A DNA stretch of 64,000 bases from Flavobacterium difficile (GTDB lineage: Bacteria > Bacteroidota > Bacteroidia > Flavobacteriales > Flavobacteriaceae), in assembly GCF_011392115.1 (NCBI RefSeq), contig NZ_JAAJBT010000003.1, forward strand, positions 124,001 to 188,000. Direction: 5' to 3'. Positions within the stretch are counted from its first letter, which is position 1. Each line of letters opens with the position of its first letter. Shown here one piece after another: positions 32,243 to 41,092 of this stretch. The position numbers and the translations under genes were made by a program. The notes beneath the pieces were generated by a model. The model worked only from the letters and a program-made list of their open reading frames with translations. It was not told the origin of the DNA and did not search any database.

Positions 32243-34516
32243 TTATTTTTTTTCTATCTGCTCAAATTTGTCTACAACAGCTTCTTTTGGCCAAGTGTTG
32301 TTGGTAACATCAATATCTGCAGTTTCTAATTTTGGATCTAATTGCAATTTGACAACTTTTTTCTCAGTAGCAAAAACTCGTTTCACTGTACTATTGTTTC
32401 TTCTCCAAATTTGCACAGGGAATTTTTGAATTTCAGCGGTACCATCTTCATAAATTAGTTGTACAATTATTGGCATCATTAAACTTCCTGGCTTCTCAAA
32501 TTCTACTTCATAAAAGTATTTTGGATTTTTTAAAGCTGCTTTTTCTTCCGCAGTAAAGTTTTTTGATAAGTAGTCTTTTAAAGCTACTACTTTTTCATTT
32601 TCTAAAGCCGTTTTAGCTTCTGGTTTTAAATCTGGACTGTCACTATTTACAATGTAAAGCATTGGTCCTGAATCAGATATTTTTCTACCTCTTCTGTTAA
32701 ACGATGCAGTTGCTTCTTTGGTTGGATCTTCAGTAATATAATATTGTTTAACATTTTTAATTCCTAAATCTACCACATCAGTAGAATAAAACCAGCCTTT
32801 CCAAAACCAATCTAAATCTACTGCAGAAGCATCTTCCATTGTTCTAAAAAAGTCTTCAGGAGTTGGGTGTTTAAATTTCCAACGGTTGGCATAGGTTTTA
32901 AATGCGTGATCAAATAATTCATGACCCATAATTGTTTCTCTCAATATGTTTAATCCCGTTGCTGGTTTTCCGTAAGCATTAGAACCGAAGTTATAAATGA
33001 CATCACCATGACTCATAATTGGCTCTAAAAATTGCTGGTTTCCTTTCATGTAAGGTACAATAGTTTTAGCTGGACCTCTATTTGCTGGGAAGTTTTTATC
33101 GAATTCTTGTTCTGTTAGATATTCTAAAAAAGTATTTAAACCTTCGTCCATCCAAGTCCATTGTCTTTCATCTGAATTTACAATCATTGGAAAAAAGTTA
33201 TGACCTACTTCATGGATAATTACTCCTAACATGCCGTATTTTGTTCTGTCGCTAACAACACCTTTATCGTCTGGACGACCATAATTCCAACAAATCATTG
33301 GATATTCCATTCCTTGATCTTCAGCAGAAACCGAGATCGCTTTAGGATAAGGATAGTCAAATGTGTATTTTGAGTATGTTCTTAACGTATGTGCTACAGC
33401 TAAAGTTGATAAATTTTCCCATAATGGATTAGCCTCTTTTGGATACATAGAAATGGCCATAGGTTTATTGTTTCCTACTTTAACAGCCATTGCGTCTAAG
33501 ATGAATTTTCTTGAAGTTGAAAAAGCAAAATCTCTTACGTTTTCAGCTTTTAAATGCCAAGTTTTTTTGGCGTTAGAAAATCCTTTTTCTGCAGCAGTTG
33601 CTTCTTCTTGCGTTACGATAATTACTGGTTTTTCAAATGAATTTTCTGCTAATTGCCATCTTTTCACTTGTTCTGGTGTGTAAACTTCGTTTCTATTTTG
33701 TAGCACACCAGTTCCGTCTAGGATATGATCTGCAGGAACCGTAATTTTCACATCGTAGTTTCCAAAAACTAAAGCAAATTCACTTCTTCCCCAAAACTGC
33801 ATATTTTGCCAACCTTCAACATCATTGTAAACACACATTCTTGGATAAAATTGAGCAATTACATATAATTTATTCCCATCAGGAAAAAGTTCATAGCCAG
33901 AACGTCCGTTTCCACCATCTTTCATGTAATTGTTCACATTGTACCACCATTTGATGGAAAAAACAACTTTTTCTCCTTTTTTTAAAGATTTAGGCAAATC
34001 AATTCGCATCATAGTATGATTGATGGTGTATTTCATTGCGTTACCTTTTTCATCTCTAACGTATTCTAAATTAAATCCACCGTCAAATCCGTTACCCATA
34101 TAATTTTTTGCAAAGTTCTCAGGCGAAGTTGCAGTAGGCATGGTTTCATTGTCAATTAAAGGTGTTTGAGAATCTTTTCTTGCGATATTTTGGTCTAATT
34201 GCACCCATAAATAATCTAAAGATTCTGGAGAATTATTGTAATAGGTTACCGTTTCACTACCATATATTTTAGAAAGCTTATCGTCTAATTCTAAATTAAT
34301 TTTATAATCGGCTTGTTGTTGGTAATAAGCAGGTCCTGGCGCTCCAGAAGCTGTTCTGAACATGTTTGGTGTTGCCATTTCAGCATACATTTGACTGAAC
34401 TTATTGATGTCTGTATGACCTTGAAGTTCTTTTTTTGCCTCTTCTTTTTTTACTTCTTGTGCATAAGTTGTTAAAGAAGCAAAAAACAATAAAGCAATCG
34501 AAATAGACTTTTTCAT
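32243..34516 (-). CDS. M1 family metallopeptidase (aminopeptidase)
   Basis: A 757-residue secreted zinc peptidase with a signal peptide (about 1-19, ending LTTYAQ). The zinc site is H435-E436-V-G-H439 with E458 in WMDEGLNTF; QGMEYP (401-406) takes the place of the GAMEN exopeptidase loop. Members trim N-terminal residues from peptides, probably here in the periplasm. The C-terminal ~150 residues are beta-rich. It is a single-gene unit with its own terminator. Confidence 0.94.
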   Translation of the reverse strand: MKKSISIALLFFASLTTYAQEVKKEEAKKELQGHTDINKFSQMYAEMATPNMFRTASGAPGPAYYQQQADYKINLELDDKLSKIYGSETVTYYNNSPESLDYLWVQLDQNIARKDSQTPLIDNETMPTATSPENFAKNYMGNGFDGGFNLEYVRDEKGNAMKYTINHTMMRIDLPKSLKKGEKVVFSIKWWYNVNNYMKDGGNGRSGYELFPDGNKLYVIAQFYPRMCVYNDVEGWQNMQFWGRSEFALVFGNYDVKITVPADHILDGTGVLQNRNEVYTPEQVKRWQLAENSFEKPVIIVTQEEATAAEKGFSNAKKTWHLKAENVRDFAFSTSRKFILDAMAVKVGNNKPMAISMYPKEANPLWENLSTLAVAHTLRTYSKYTFDYPYPKAISVSAEDQGMEYPMICWNYGRPDDKGVVSDRTKYGMLGVIIHEVGHNFFPMIVNSDERQWTWMDEGLNTFLEYLTEQEFDKNFPANRGPAKTIVPYMKGNQQFLEPIMSHGDVIYNFGSNAYGKPATGLNILRETIMGHELFDHAFKTYANRWKFKHPTPEDFFRTMEDASAVDLDWFWKGWFYSTDVVDLGIKNVKQYYITEDPTKEATASFNRRGRKISDSGPMLYIVNSDSPDLKPEAKTALENEKVVALKDYLSKNFTAEEKAALKNPKYFYEVEFEKPGSLMMPIIVQLIYEDGTAEIQKFPVQIWRRNNSTVKRVFATEKKVVKLQLDPKLETADIDVTNNTWPKEAVVDKFEQIEKK

Positions 34517-34572
34517 ATGGTTTTAATTATGGTTTAGGTTGTTTTGAAGTTAAATATTTGTTTATTTATTAG

Positions 34573-35076
34573 TTACTTGTATTTTAATTTCTGATTGTTT
34601 TCCGAATTAGTAAACAAAAGTGTTTTTTTGTTACCATCAATATTCAAATGTACTAAATTTTGTTGTTCATTAAAAATATCAGTTAAAACATTATTAGTGA
34701 TATCAAGATCTTTTATTTTTTCTTTACAATTAATTTTTAAATAACAAATTATAACATTGTCTTCTTGCTCTTTCGTTAAAAACTGAAAGATTTGTGTTTT
34801 GTTGTTAATTTTAATTTTTAATTTTTCCTCTAAATAATTCGCAATGTACTTGTTACTCTCAGCAATTTCCTCTTTGGTCGTGATATAAAAATGTTTGTTG
34901 TGTTTTTTGTATAATGCTTTTTCTAAATCATCGATAAATAATCTTGCGGTAATTTGAACGGCTTTTTTTTCTTTAATATAGTCTACTTGAAATACACCTA
35001 CATAAAATTTATGTAGGTAAAACGAGCTTAAAAAAACGAAGAGCAGAAGTAAGCAACTGATTTTAATTTTATTCAT
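34573..35076 (-). CDS. DUF6702-like secreted protein
   Basis: A 167-residue protein with a signal-type N-terminus (MNKIKISCLLLLFVFLSSFYLHKFYVGVFQVDY). The pattern HKFYVGVFQVDYIKEKKAVQITARLFIDDLEKAL resembles the family listed as DUF6702, which is of unknown function in Bacteroidota. The start is the ATG at 35074-35076; a longer frame starting at 35160 lies inside the previous gene. Its start overlaps the end of the upstream regulatory-domain gene by 8 bp, so the two are coupled. Third gene of a three-gene operon. Confidence 0.75.
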   Translation of the reverse strand: MNKIKISCLLLLFVFLSSFYLHKFYVGVFQVDYIKEKKAVQITARLFIDDLEKALYKKHNKHFYITTKEEIAESNKYIANYLEEKLKIKINNKTQIFQFLTKEQEDNVIICYLKINCKEKIKDLDITNNVLTDIFNEQQNLVHLNIDGNKKTLLFTNSENNQKLKYK

Positions 35077-35905
35077 CTTTTTTGGGTTCTGTTTCAGGTT
35101 TAGGAAGTGTGTTGTTTTCGGTTTTACCCTCAACTTTTTCGGTAGTTTCCGTTTTAGCATAAAAAGGTTGAAGGTTTTTAATTTTTAAATATTCAGCCGC
35201 CAAAGCACTCATTCTAAATGAGAGTAATGTTTTATTTTTGGCTTTCGCAGCAGCTTTTAATTCTTCATCTTCTACGATGTAAAAAACATATCCTTCTACA
35301 TATTCTTCAGGAATGTGTAATTGATTCATGATGTATTCAGCGTCAAAATTGGTGTTGATTTTTTGTTGTAAAAATTCTTTTCTTTCGACTTCTAATTCAG
35401 CTTTTAATTGCTTTGTTCGGCCTGTAATCGCATTAATAATTGGATCTACGCTAAAGGCTGTATTGAGTCCAAATTGTCCGTCAAAATCACCCGCGGTTTT
35501 GACTCTCCTTTCAGCCGGAGTGTATTGTTTTTGGCCTTTTGGAACTAAACCAAGTGATTCAGATGTGATGCGACTATCACTTGTAATCATTATTTCTTTG
35601 ATATGCTTGGTGTAAATGTCTAATTTGATAAATAGTAAATCTTTACCATAATCTTTTTTCGTAACAATATGTTTTTTGGCTACCAAATGAAGTGCGCTAA
35701 AAATTATCGTATCATTAACCTTAGCTTTTATTTTAAAATAGCCTCCATTTCCAGAAGTAGTATTGGTTTTGTTTGAAATGTTCACAATAGTAACCCCTTC
35801 ATTGTCGTTAGTTTCAACAATAATTTTTCCCTTAATGATGGAATCGTTTTGCGAAACAACAAATTGAGTAAATAACAATAGTAATATGTATAAATAGTTT
35901 TTCAA
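35069..35905 (-). CDS. Secreted carboxypeptidase-regulatory-like (CarbopepD_reg_2) protein, paralog 2
   Basis: A 278-residue protein with a signal peptide (MKNYLYILLLLFTQFVVSQ). A CarbopepD_reg_2-type beta sandwich follows (about 20-105; IKGKIIVETNDNEGVTIVNISNKTNTTSGNGGYFKIKA). The C-terminal part is an unassigned charged region. The start codon is TTG at 35903-35905, 1 bp after the stop of its paralog. It shares roughly the first 60 residues and the layout with the upstream gene, pointing to tandem duplication. It has a longer acidic tail than the paralog. Function unknown. Confidence 0.8.
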   Translation of the reverse strand: MKNYLYILLLLFTQFVVSQNDSIIKGKIIVETNDNEGVTIVNISNKTNTTSGNGGYFKIKAKVNDTIIFSALHLVAKKHIVTKKDYGKDLLFIKLDIYTKHIKEIMITSDSRITSESLGLVPKGQKQYTPAERRVKTAGDFDGQFGLNTAFSVDPIINAITGRTKQLKAELEVERKEFLQQKINTNFDAEYIMNQLHIPEEYVEGYVFYIVEDEELKAAAKAKNKTLLSFRMSALAAEYLKIKNLQPFYAKTETTEKVEGKTENNTLPKPETEPKKDE

Positions 35906-35906
35906 G

Positions 35907-36632
35907 TTATTTTGAAATTTCTTTTGGTATTGTTTTTAAATATGCTGTAGCTAAATCTGATAATTGAAACATTTTTATGGTTTTATCTTCACTTTTAAGT
36001 ATCTCAACTGCAGCTTTGTCCTCACTAATATAAAATAAAAATCCTTTTAAATACATTGCTGGTATTTTTAGGGTTTTAATAAAATATTCTTCTCCAAATT
36101 CATTTAAAATTTTTTCTTGAAACATTTCTTTTTTCTCTGTTTCTAGATTTTTTTTTAATTCTTTATCGTAGCCCGTAATTAAATTTATTAAGGCTCCAAT
36201 TGACACTTTCCCAACTTCTCCAGATTTAATTCTTCTTTCAGCAACCGTATATCTTTTTTGATTTTTCGGAACCAAACCTAAATTTTCTGGAGTAATTACA
36301 GTAGCATTAGAAATTAATACTTCTTCAATTAATTTAGATCTAGGTGACATTTTTACAAAAAGTAAATCAGGTCCAAAATCTTTTGCGGTTACCCGTAATT
36401 GAATAACATCATAAGGTAGCGCAGAGAAAATTAATGTATCATTCACTTTAGCTTTTATTTCAAAATAACCACTATTTCCAGAATTTGTATTAGTTTTGTT
36501 AGAAATATTTACAATAGTAACGGCTTCATTGATGTTTGTTTCCACTACTATTTTTCCTTTAATGATGGAATCATTTTGTGAAACAACAAATTGTGAAACC
36601 AAAAATATTAGTATGTGTAAATAGTTTTTAAT
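35907..36632 (-). CDS. Secreted carboxypeptidase-regulatory-like protein, paralog 1 (apparent ATT start)
   Basis: A ~241-residue protein, paralog of the next gene, with the same CarbopepD_reg_2 domain (IKGKIVVETNINEAVTIVNISNKTNTNSGNSGYFEIKA). No ATG lies before the signal peptide. In frame the region reads stop TAA, then Lys, Ala, ATT (36630-36632), then KNYLHILIFLVSQFVVSQ. The ATT aligns with the TTG start of the paralog (MKNYLYILLLLF). A TTG at 36600-36602 is the next possible start, but it would remove the hydrophobic core of the signal peptide. The start is therefore uncertain: ATT initiation, or a damaged start. The rest of the frame is intact. Confidence 0.7.
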   Translation of the reverse strand: MKNYLHILIFLVSQFVVSQNDSIIKGKIVVETNINEAVTIVNISNKTNTNSGNSGYFEIKAKVNDTLIFSALPYDVIQLRVTAKDFGPDLLFVKMSPRSKLIEEVLISNATVITPENLGLVPKNQKRYTVAERRIKSGEVGKVSIGALINLITGYDKELKKNLETEKKEMFQEKILNEFGEEYFIKTLKIPAMYLKGFLFYISEDKAAVEILKSEDKTIKMFQLSDLATAYLKTIPKEISK

Positions 36633-36722
36633 AGCTTTTTATTTTTGTTTGTAAAAATAAGAGAACAAAACAACAATCCATATAAAATTTTGTTAAGAAT
36701 AAAGTAAATTTTAGAAGAACTT

Positions 36723-37430
36723 ATGAAAAAGGTCATTATTGCAAGTACATCAACGGTTTTTGGCGGTACTTATTTAGATTATTTGCTCCCAACTTTAGCG
36801 GAACATTTTGCAACCGTTTCCAATTTAATTTTTATTCCATTTGCACGACCTGGTGGAATTACTCATGAGGAATACACTGAAAAAATAAAACCAGTTTTTC
36901 AACAATTAAATATTAACGTTAAAGGGATTCATGAATTTGAAAATCCTATTGAGGCAATAACTAATGCAGAAGCTATTTTCACTGGTGGAGGAAATACTTT
37001 TGTTTTAGTTGATATGCTTTATAAATATAATTTGTTAGATGCGATTCAGCATGCGGTTGAAAATGGTGTGCCTTATTTAGGAACAAGTGCCGGTAGTAAC
37101 ATTTGTGGATTAACAATGGGAACTACGAATGACATGCCAATTGTTTATCCACCAAGTTTTAGGACTTTAGGACTGGTTTCGTTTAATTTGAATCCACATT
37201 ATTTAGATCCAATCGAAGGTTTAGAACATATGGGTGAAACAAGAGAAACGCGAATAAAAGAGTTTCATCATTATAATCCGCAATCGGTTTTGGGTTTAAG
37301 AGAAGGAAGTTGGTTGGAAGTTGTAGATAGTAAAATTACTTTGAAAGGAAATTTATCTGCAAGATTGTTTCAGCAAGGTAAAGCGCCTGTAGAGCTAGAA
37401 ACGGGTTCTGATTTAAGTGATTTGAGATAA
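36723..37430 (+). CDS. pepE: Peptidase E (alpha-aspartyl dipeptidase)
   Basis: A 235-residue S51-family serine peptidase that cleaves Asp-Xaa dipeptides in the cytosol. The nucleophile serine is in LGTSAGSNI (about residue 121). FTGGGNTF and the segment NLNPHYLDP, with EGLEHMGETRETRIKEF, fit family contacts. No signal peptide. It is followed by a terminator shared with the tRNA genes. Confidence 0.93.
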   Translation: MKKVIIASTSTVFGGTYLDYLLPTLAEHFATVSNLIFIPFARPGGITHEEYTEKIKPVFQQLNINVKGIHEFENPIEAITNAEAIFTGGGNTFVLVDMLYKYNLLDAIQHAVENGVPYLGTSAGSNICGLTMGTTNDMPIVYPPSFRTLGLVSFNLNPHYLDPIEGLEHMGETRETRIKEFHHYNPQSVLGLREGSWLEVVDSKITLKGNLSARLFQQGKAPVELETGSDLSDLR

Positions 37431-37441
37431 GTTCAAAAAAA

Positions 37442-37466
37442 AAGCCTCAAAAAAAATTGAGGCTTT
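37442..37466. terminator. Bidirectional terminator between pepE and the tRNA genes
   Basis: AAGCCTCAA/TTGAGGCTT stem (37442-37451 with 37457-37466) with A and T tracts around it. It lies 11 bp after pepE (+) and 3 bp from the 3' end of the minus-strand tRNA pair. Confidence 0.85.
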
Positions 37467-37468
37467 TG

Positions 37469-37541
37469 AGCGAAAGACGAGGGTCGAACTCGCGACATTC
37501 AGCTTGGAAGGCTGACGCTCTACCAACTGAGCTACTTTCGC
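37469..37541 (-). tRNA. tRNA-Gly (anticodon TCC), distal copy
   Basis: A 73-nt cloverleaf on the minus strand. The acceptor stem is GCGAAAG/CTTTCGC with a T discriminator, and there is no encoded CCA. The D arm is GTAGCTCAGTTGGTAGAGC. The anticodon loop CTTCCAA (37504-37510) gives TCC, read for Gly GGA. The T loop is GTTCGAC. Identical to the other copy. Confidence 0.95.
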
Positions 37542-37573
37542 ATGGTAGAATTTTAAAATTCAATAAATATTAG

Positions 37574-37646
37574 AGCGAAAGACGAGGGTCGAACTCGCGA
37601 CATTCAGCTTGGAAGGCTGACGCTCTACCAACTGAGCTACTTTCGC
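37574..37646 (-). tRNA. tRNA-Gly (anticodon TCC), proximal copy
   Basis: Identical 73-nt tRNA gene 32 bp upstream of the other on the minus strand. Anticodon loop at 37609-37615. The two are probably made as one precursor. Confidence 0.95.
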
Positions 37647-37764
37647 ATTTTTAATTTTGGTGAGTGCAAATATAATATGAAAAACTCGTTAAATGCAAGT
37701 TTTTTTATAAAAAAAATATCTTTTTTAAATTTTAACTTTCTAATTTATTAATTTATAATTGTTT

Positions 37765-38214
37765 ATGAATGAAATAAAAGTAAAAAAAATTACTTATTTG
37801 GAAACTTTTCCTGTTCGAAGTGCAGTTTTGAGACAAGGAAAACCAATTGAAACTTGCTTTTTTGTTGGAGATGATGCAGTAGATACTACACATTTTGGAC
37901 TCTTTCATACAAATAATTTGATTGGTGTGGCTTCAGTTTACTTGGCATTTAATGAAAATTTTAAGCAAGTTCAACAATTTCAGTTACGAGGAATGGCGGT
38001 GTTAAGTGAGTATCAAGGTTTAGGCTATGGCCAGCATATTCTTAAAGAAGTTTGTACTTTTGTAGAAGAAAAAAAAGGACAACTCTTGTGGTGTAATGCT
38101 AGAGAAAATGCGGTGCGATTTTATGAAAATTTTGGATTTTTAGTTTCTGGAGATGCCTTTGAAATTCCAAATATTGGGAAACATTTTGTTATGTTTAAGA
38201 TTTTTGTCGGGTAA
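37765..38214 (+). CDS. GNAT family N-acetyltransferase
   Basis: A 149-residue acetyltransferase. Motif A, the acetyl-CoA pyrophosphate loop, is RGMAVLSEYQGLGYGQHIL (Q/RxxGxG/A). The C-terminal motif B region is LWCNARENAVRFYENFGF. Substrate unknown. The start is the ATG at 37765. Single gene, 117 bp after the tRNA-Gly pair on the other strand. Confidence 0.92.
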   Translation: MNEIKVKKITYLETFPVRSAVLRQGKPIETCFFVGDDAVDTTHFGLFHTNNLIGVASVYLAFNENFKQVQQFQLRGMAVLSEYQGLGYGQHILKEVCTFVEEKKGQLLWCNARENAVRFYENFGFLVSGDAFEIPNIGKHFVMFKIFVG

Positions 38215-38258
38215 AAGAGTTTCTTGTCGATAAAATTTAATAGGCACGCATAATTTGT

Positions 38259-38266
38259 TAAATTTG
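38259..38266 (+). promoter_or_regulatory. Candidate -7 box at the L,D-transpeptidase start
   Basis: TAAATTTG matches TANNTTTG and ends 3 bp before the ATG at 38270, again implying a nearly leaderless transcript. Confidence 0.4.
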
Positions 38267-38269
38267 TAT

Positions 38270-39991
38270 ATGATGAGAAAGATTTGCTTGTTTATCGTTT
38301 TACTGTTTGTTGTTTTTATGTCATGTAAAAATAGCAGAAAAGAATCTTTTGAAGAAAGCGAAGATTACTTCGATACAGTCCGAAAAATAACTATTCATGC
38401 GATGCCTGAAGATTTATTAGCTGATAAATCGGATAGTATTAAAAGTTATTACAGTTTGTTTGAAAATCATGAAATTTGGGTCGACCGCGAAAATAGAGAA
38501 GATCTGATTTTTCAAATAGAAAAGGCTAAAGAAGAAGGTTTATATCCAGAAGACTATAACATTAATAAAATTTTTCAATTAGAATTGAGACTTGATTCTT
38601 TAGAGCTTGAAGAAAAATTATCTTACGATATTCTATTAACTCAAACTTATGAAAAACTTTGTAATCACTATTATAAAGGGAAGCTAAATCCTAATGATGT
38701 CTATGAAAATTGGGATTTATTTGACAAGAAAATATCCATCGGAAAGTTGTTAAAAGAGGCAATTGATTCCAAAAAAGTTGCCGCTTCTTTAAAAAATTTA
38801 TTACCAAAACATCCAGTTTATCTTTCCCTCAAAGAAGCTTTAGTTCTTGTCAATAAATTACCAAACAAAACTTTCGATTCCTTAAATAAAAATCTTAAAA
38901 TTAAATTTAACGATACCACACGAGTGGTCAAAGAAATTAAAAGACGATTGGTATATTGGAATGATTTGCAAGGAAAAGATACGTTGTCTAAAAAGTTTGA
39001 TAAAAGCATGCTTGAAGGTATTAAGAAATTTCAAAAGAGACATGGTTTATTTGCAGATGGTGTAATTGGAGTTGGAACACTTAAAGCCTTAAATACTAAT
39101 AAGGAAACAAGAAAAAATCAAATTCTAGCAAATTTAGAGCGTTGGAGATGGTTTTCTAGAAATTTAGGAGAGGAGTATATTTTAATTAATTTGCCAAATT
39201 ATCAGTTAGATTATGTAATTGAAAATGATACTGTTGCCACTCATAAAATTGTATGCGGAAGGCCACAACGTATGACTCCAATTTTATCTTCTAAGTTGTC
39301 TAATTTTGTTTTTAATCCGACTTGGACAGTTCCACCCACAATTATTAAAGAAGATTTGTCAGTAGAAGCGGCTGCAAATAGAAATTATTTTTATAAAAAT
39401 AGAATCACGATCTATAAAGGAAAAAACACAGTCGTTTCCCCTGCAGAATGGGATGTTGAAAAAGCAGAAAGCTACAGGTATGTTCAAACACCAGGTTATA
39501 ACAATTCGTTAGGTGTAGTGAAGTTTAATTTCCCTAATCATCATTTGGTTTATTTGCATGATACCAATCATAGAGATTATTTTAATTTAAAATATAGAGC
39601 TTTAAGTTCGGGTTGTGTTCGAGTCGAAAACCCTGTAAAACTTGCCAAAAAAGTGTTAGAAGACCAAGATAACGGTCGTTGGAAAAGCTTAGAAATTATT
39701 CGAAAGGAACGTGCTGAAAAAGAAGCTAAATTAAAAGCTAACAAAAATTACAAGCCGAAAAAATTAACTCCAGAAGAAGAAATTGAAAATCAAAAAAGAT
39801 TGGCTGAAGAAAAAGACGCAATAGACCAAATAATTGCAGACAAAGAAACATATTATATTAAGGTTAAAAAACCTGTTTTCATTCACCAATTGTATTGGAC
39901 CAGTTGGTCCGATAAAAACGGATTACACTTTAGAGAAGATATTTATAACTTAGACAAAATCTTATTCGATAAGTTAAACGTTAAGAATTAA
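38270..39991 (+). CDS. L,D-transpeptidase lipoprotein (YcbB/LdtD type)
   Basis: A 573-residue murein cross-linking enzyme. The signal peptide has a lipobox (VVFMSC, C about residue 20). The N-terminal helical part is followed by a peptidoglycan-binding domain (about 250-275; FQKRHGLFADGVIGVGTLKALN). The YkuD catalytic domain (about 295-470) has the active-site segment HDTNHRDYFNLKYRALSSGCVRVENP, with Cys about residue 450. After it comes an extra ~60-residue Lys- and Glu-rich helix insert before the last conserved strand (YIKVKKPVFIHQLYWTSW). It converges on a second L,D-transpeptidase-like gene. Confidence 0.92.
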   Translation: MMRKICLFIVLLFVVFMSCKNSRKESFEESEDYFDTVRKITIHAMPEDLLADKSDSIKSYYSLFENHEIWVDRENREDLIFQIEKAKEEGLYPEDYNINKIFQLELRLDSLELEEKLSYDILLTQTYEKLCNHYYKGKLNPNDVYENWDLFDKKISIGKLLKEAIDSKKVAASLKNLLPKHPVYLSLKEALVLVNKLPNKTFDSLNKNLKIKFNDTTRVVKEIKRRLVYWNDLQGKDTLSKKFDKSMLEGIKKFQKRHGLFADGVIGVGTLKALNTNKETRKNQILANLERWRWFSRNLGEEYILINLPNYQLDYVIENDTVATHKIVCGRPQRMTPILSSKLSNFVFNPTWTVPPTIIKEDLSVEAAANRNYFYKNRITIYKGKNTVVSPAEWDVEKAESYRYVQTPGYNNSLGVVKFNFPNHHLVYLHDTNHRDYFNLKYRALSSGCVRVENPVKLAKKVLEDQDNGRWKSLEIIRKERAEKEAKLKANKNYKPKKLTPEEEIENQKRLAEEKDAIDQIIADKETYYIKVKKPVFIHQLYWTSWSDKNGLHFREDIYNLDKILFDKLNVKN

Positions 39992-40053
39992 TAAATTATT
40001 TCCTTGTCCTTAAACTATTTCATAGTGGTTGTTTGATTTCAAAAAAAAATATT

Positions 40054-40803
40054 TTATGAAACTAATCTCGATTTGTTTACATACATTCTTGTAGGATGAT
40101 AAATGAACAAAACCGATTTGTTTTTAATTGTATTGATTAATTTTGGAGCAATTTCTGGAGCAACTGCAGGACAACCCTGACTTCTTCCAATGTAACCTTG
40201 TTTATTTGCTAATTTTTTGGAAACATATTCTGCACCATGAATAACAACTGCTCTTTCTCTCGCATTATCATTTAATCCGAATTCTTGACCATCTAATTTT
40301 AAAGAAATTCCATGTTTACCAGTATAGGTTTCTCCTGTTATGAAAAATCCAAGACTGCTTTTGAAAGATTCATTTTGATTAGAAAATGATTTAGCAAATT
40401 CTTTTCCAGAATTCATACCGTGAGAAACTAACGTTTGTAGAAGTATTTTTTTCTGTTCCATGTCAATTACCCACATTCTTTCTTTGGTAGAAGAAAAACT
40501 AAAATCGACAATAGTTAAAATGCTATTTTTAATTTTACCTTGGTTTTCTAATGCTGAATATCCTTCAAATGCTTTTGTAAAAGTTTCTAACTTTGGTAAC
40601 GAGTAAAAACCAGCCTCAATAGAATTGTAAATTAGTGCTGTTTTTTCTTCAAAAGTAAGTACTTTATTTTCTGCAATTTTTGTTGGCTTTGCGATCTCAG
40701 TATTTACTGATTCTGATTTAGATGTAGTCTTAAATGTAGTTTTATTATTCGATAAATTTAAAATAAATCCTAAAAAAACTAAAGGTAAAAACTTGTAACT
40801 CAT
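40054..40803 (-). CDS. Murein L,D-transpeptidase catalytic domain protein (YkuD_2 type)
   Basis: A 249-residue protein. It has an N-terminal hydrophobic segment (about 4-18, FLPLVFLGFILNLS), a Ser/Thr/Lys-rich linker and the YkuD_2-type domain. The active-site motif is AVVIHGAEYVSKKLANKQGYIGRSQGCPAVAP, with His and Cys in place. It probably makes or edits 3-3 peptidoglycan cross-links, or attaches a protein. It faces the larger L,D-transpeptidase gene tail to tail, 62 bp apart, with no strong terminator seen between them. Confidence 0.9.
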   Translation of the reverse strand: MSYKFLPLVFLGFILNLSNNKTTFKTTSKSESVNTEIAKPTKIAENKVLTFEEKTALIYNSIEAGFYSLPKLETFTKAFEGYSALENQGKIKNSILTIVDFSFSSTKERMWVIDMEQKKILLQTLVSHGMNSGKEFAKSFSNQNESFKSSLGFFITGETYTGKHGISLKLDGQEFGLNDNARERAVVIHGAEYVSKKLANKQGYIGRSQGCPAVAPEIAPKLINTIKNKSVLFIYHPTRMYVNKSRLVS

Positions 40804-41092
40804 TGTTAATCTTCTTGTTAAATGTTGTTGCTAAGGGCGCAAATATAGAAGTTATTTTGAGAAAAAAAAATTTCAAAATGTTTTTTAACGGTTATTTTTT
40901 GCGTTTCGTCGATTATTTTGACTTAATGGTGGTGTGCTTCGGCCGTAAAGTCACTAAAATAAATACGTTCAACATTTGCAACAAGATGCTGTAAATTTGT
41001 GATTTTTTTTCATAATTAAAAATTTAACATTTTTTTTTGAAACAAATATGGGTATGTTATGTCTAATTTTGCAATTCTGTAAAAACTACTTA
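40804..41092. other. Divergent intergenic region, 289 bp
   Basis: Between the YkuD_2 gene (-) and the DUF5916 gene (+). A 63-codon open frame at 40803-40994 (+) has no recognisable feature and is poorly placed, so I leave it out. It holds a -7-like TAATTTTG at 41064-41071 in front of the DUF5916 gene. Nothing else is recognisable. Confidence 0.5.
41064..41071 (+). promoter_or_regulatory. Candidate -7 box for the DUF5916 gene
   Basis: TAATTTTG fits TANNTTTG, 21 bp before the ATG at 41093. It overlaps the upstream extension of the frame, which supports the shorter start. Confidence 0.45.

Noticed and set aside
40803..40994. 63-codon plus-strand frame in the divergent gap before the DUF5916 gene
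   Set aside because: No signal peptide, domain or conserved pattern; starts at the end of another gene's promoter side. Treated as non-coding.
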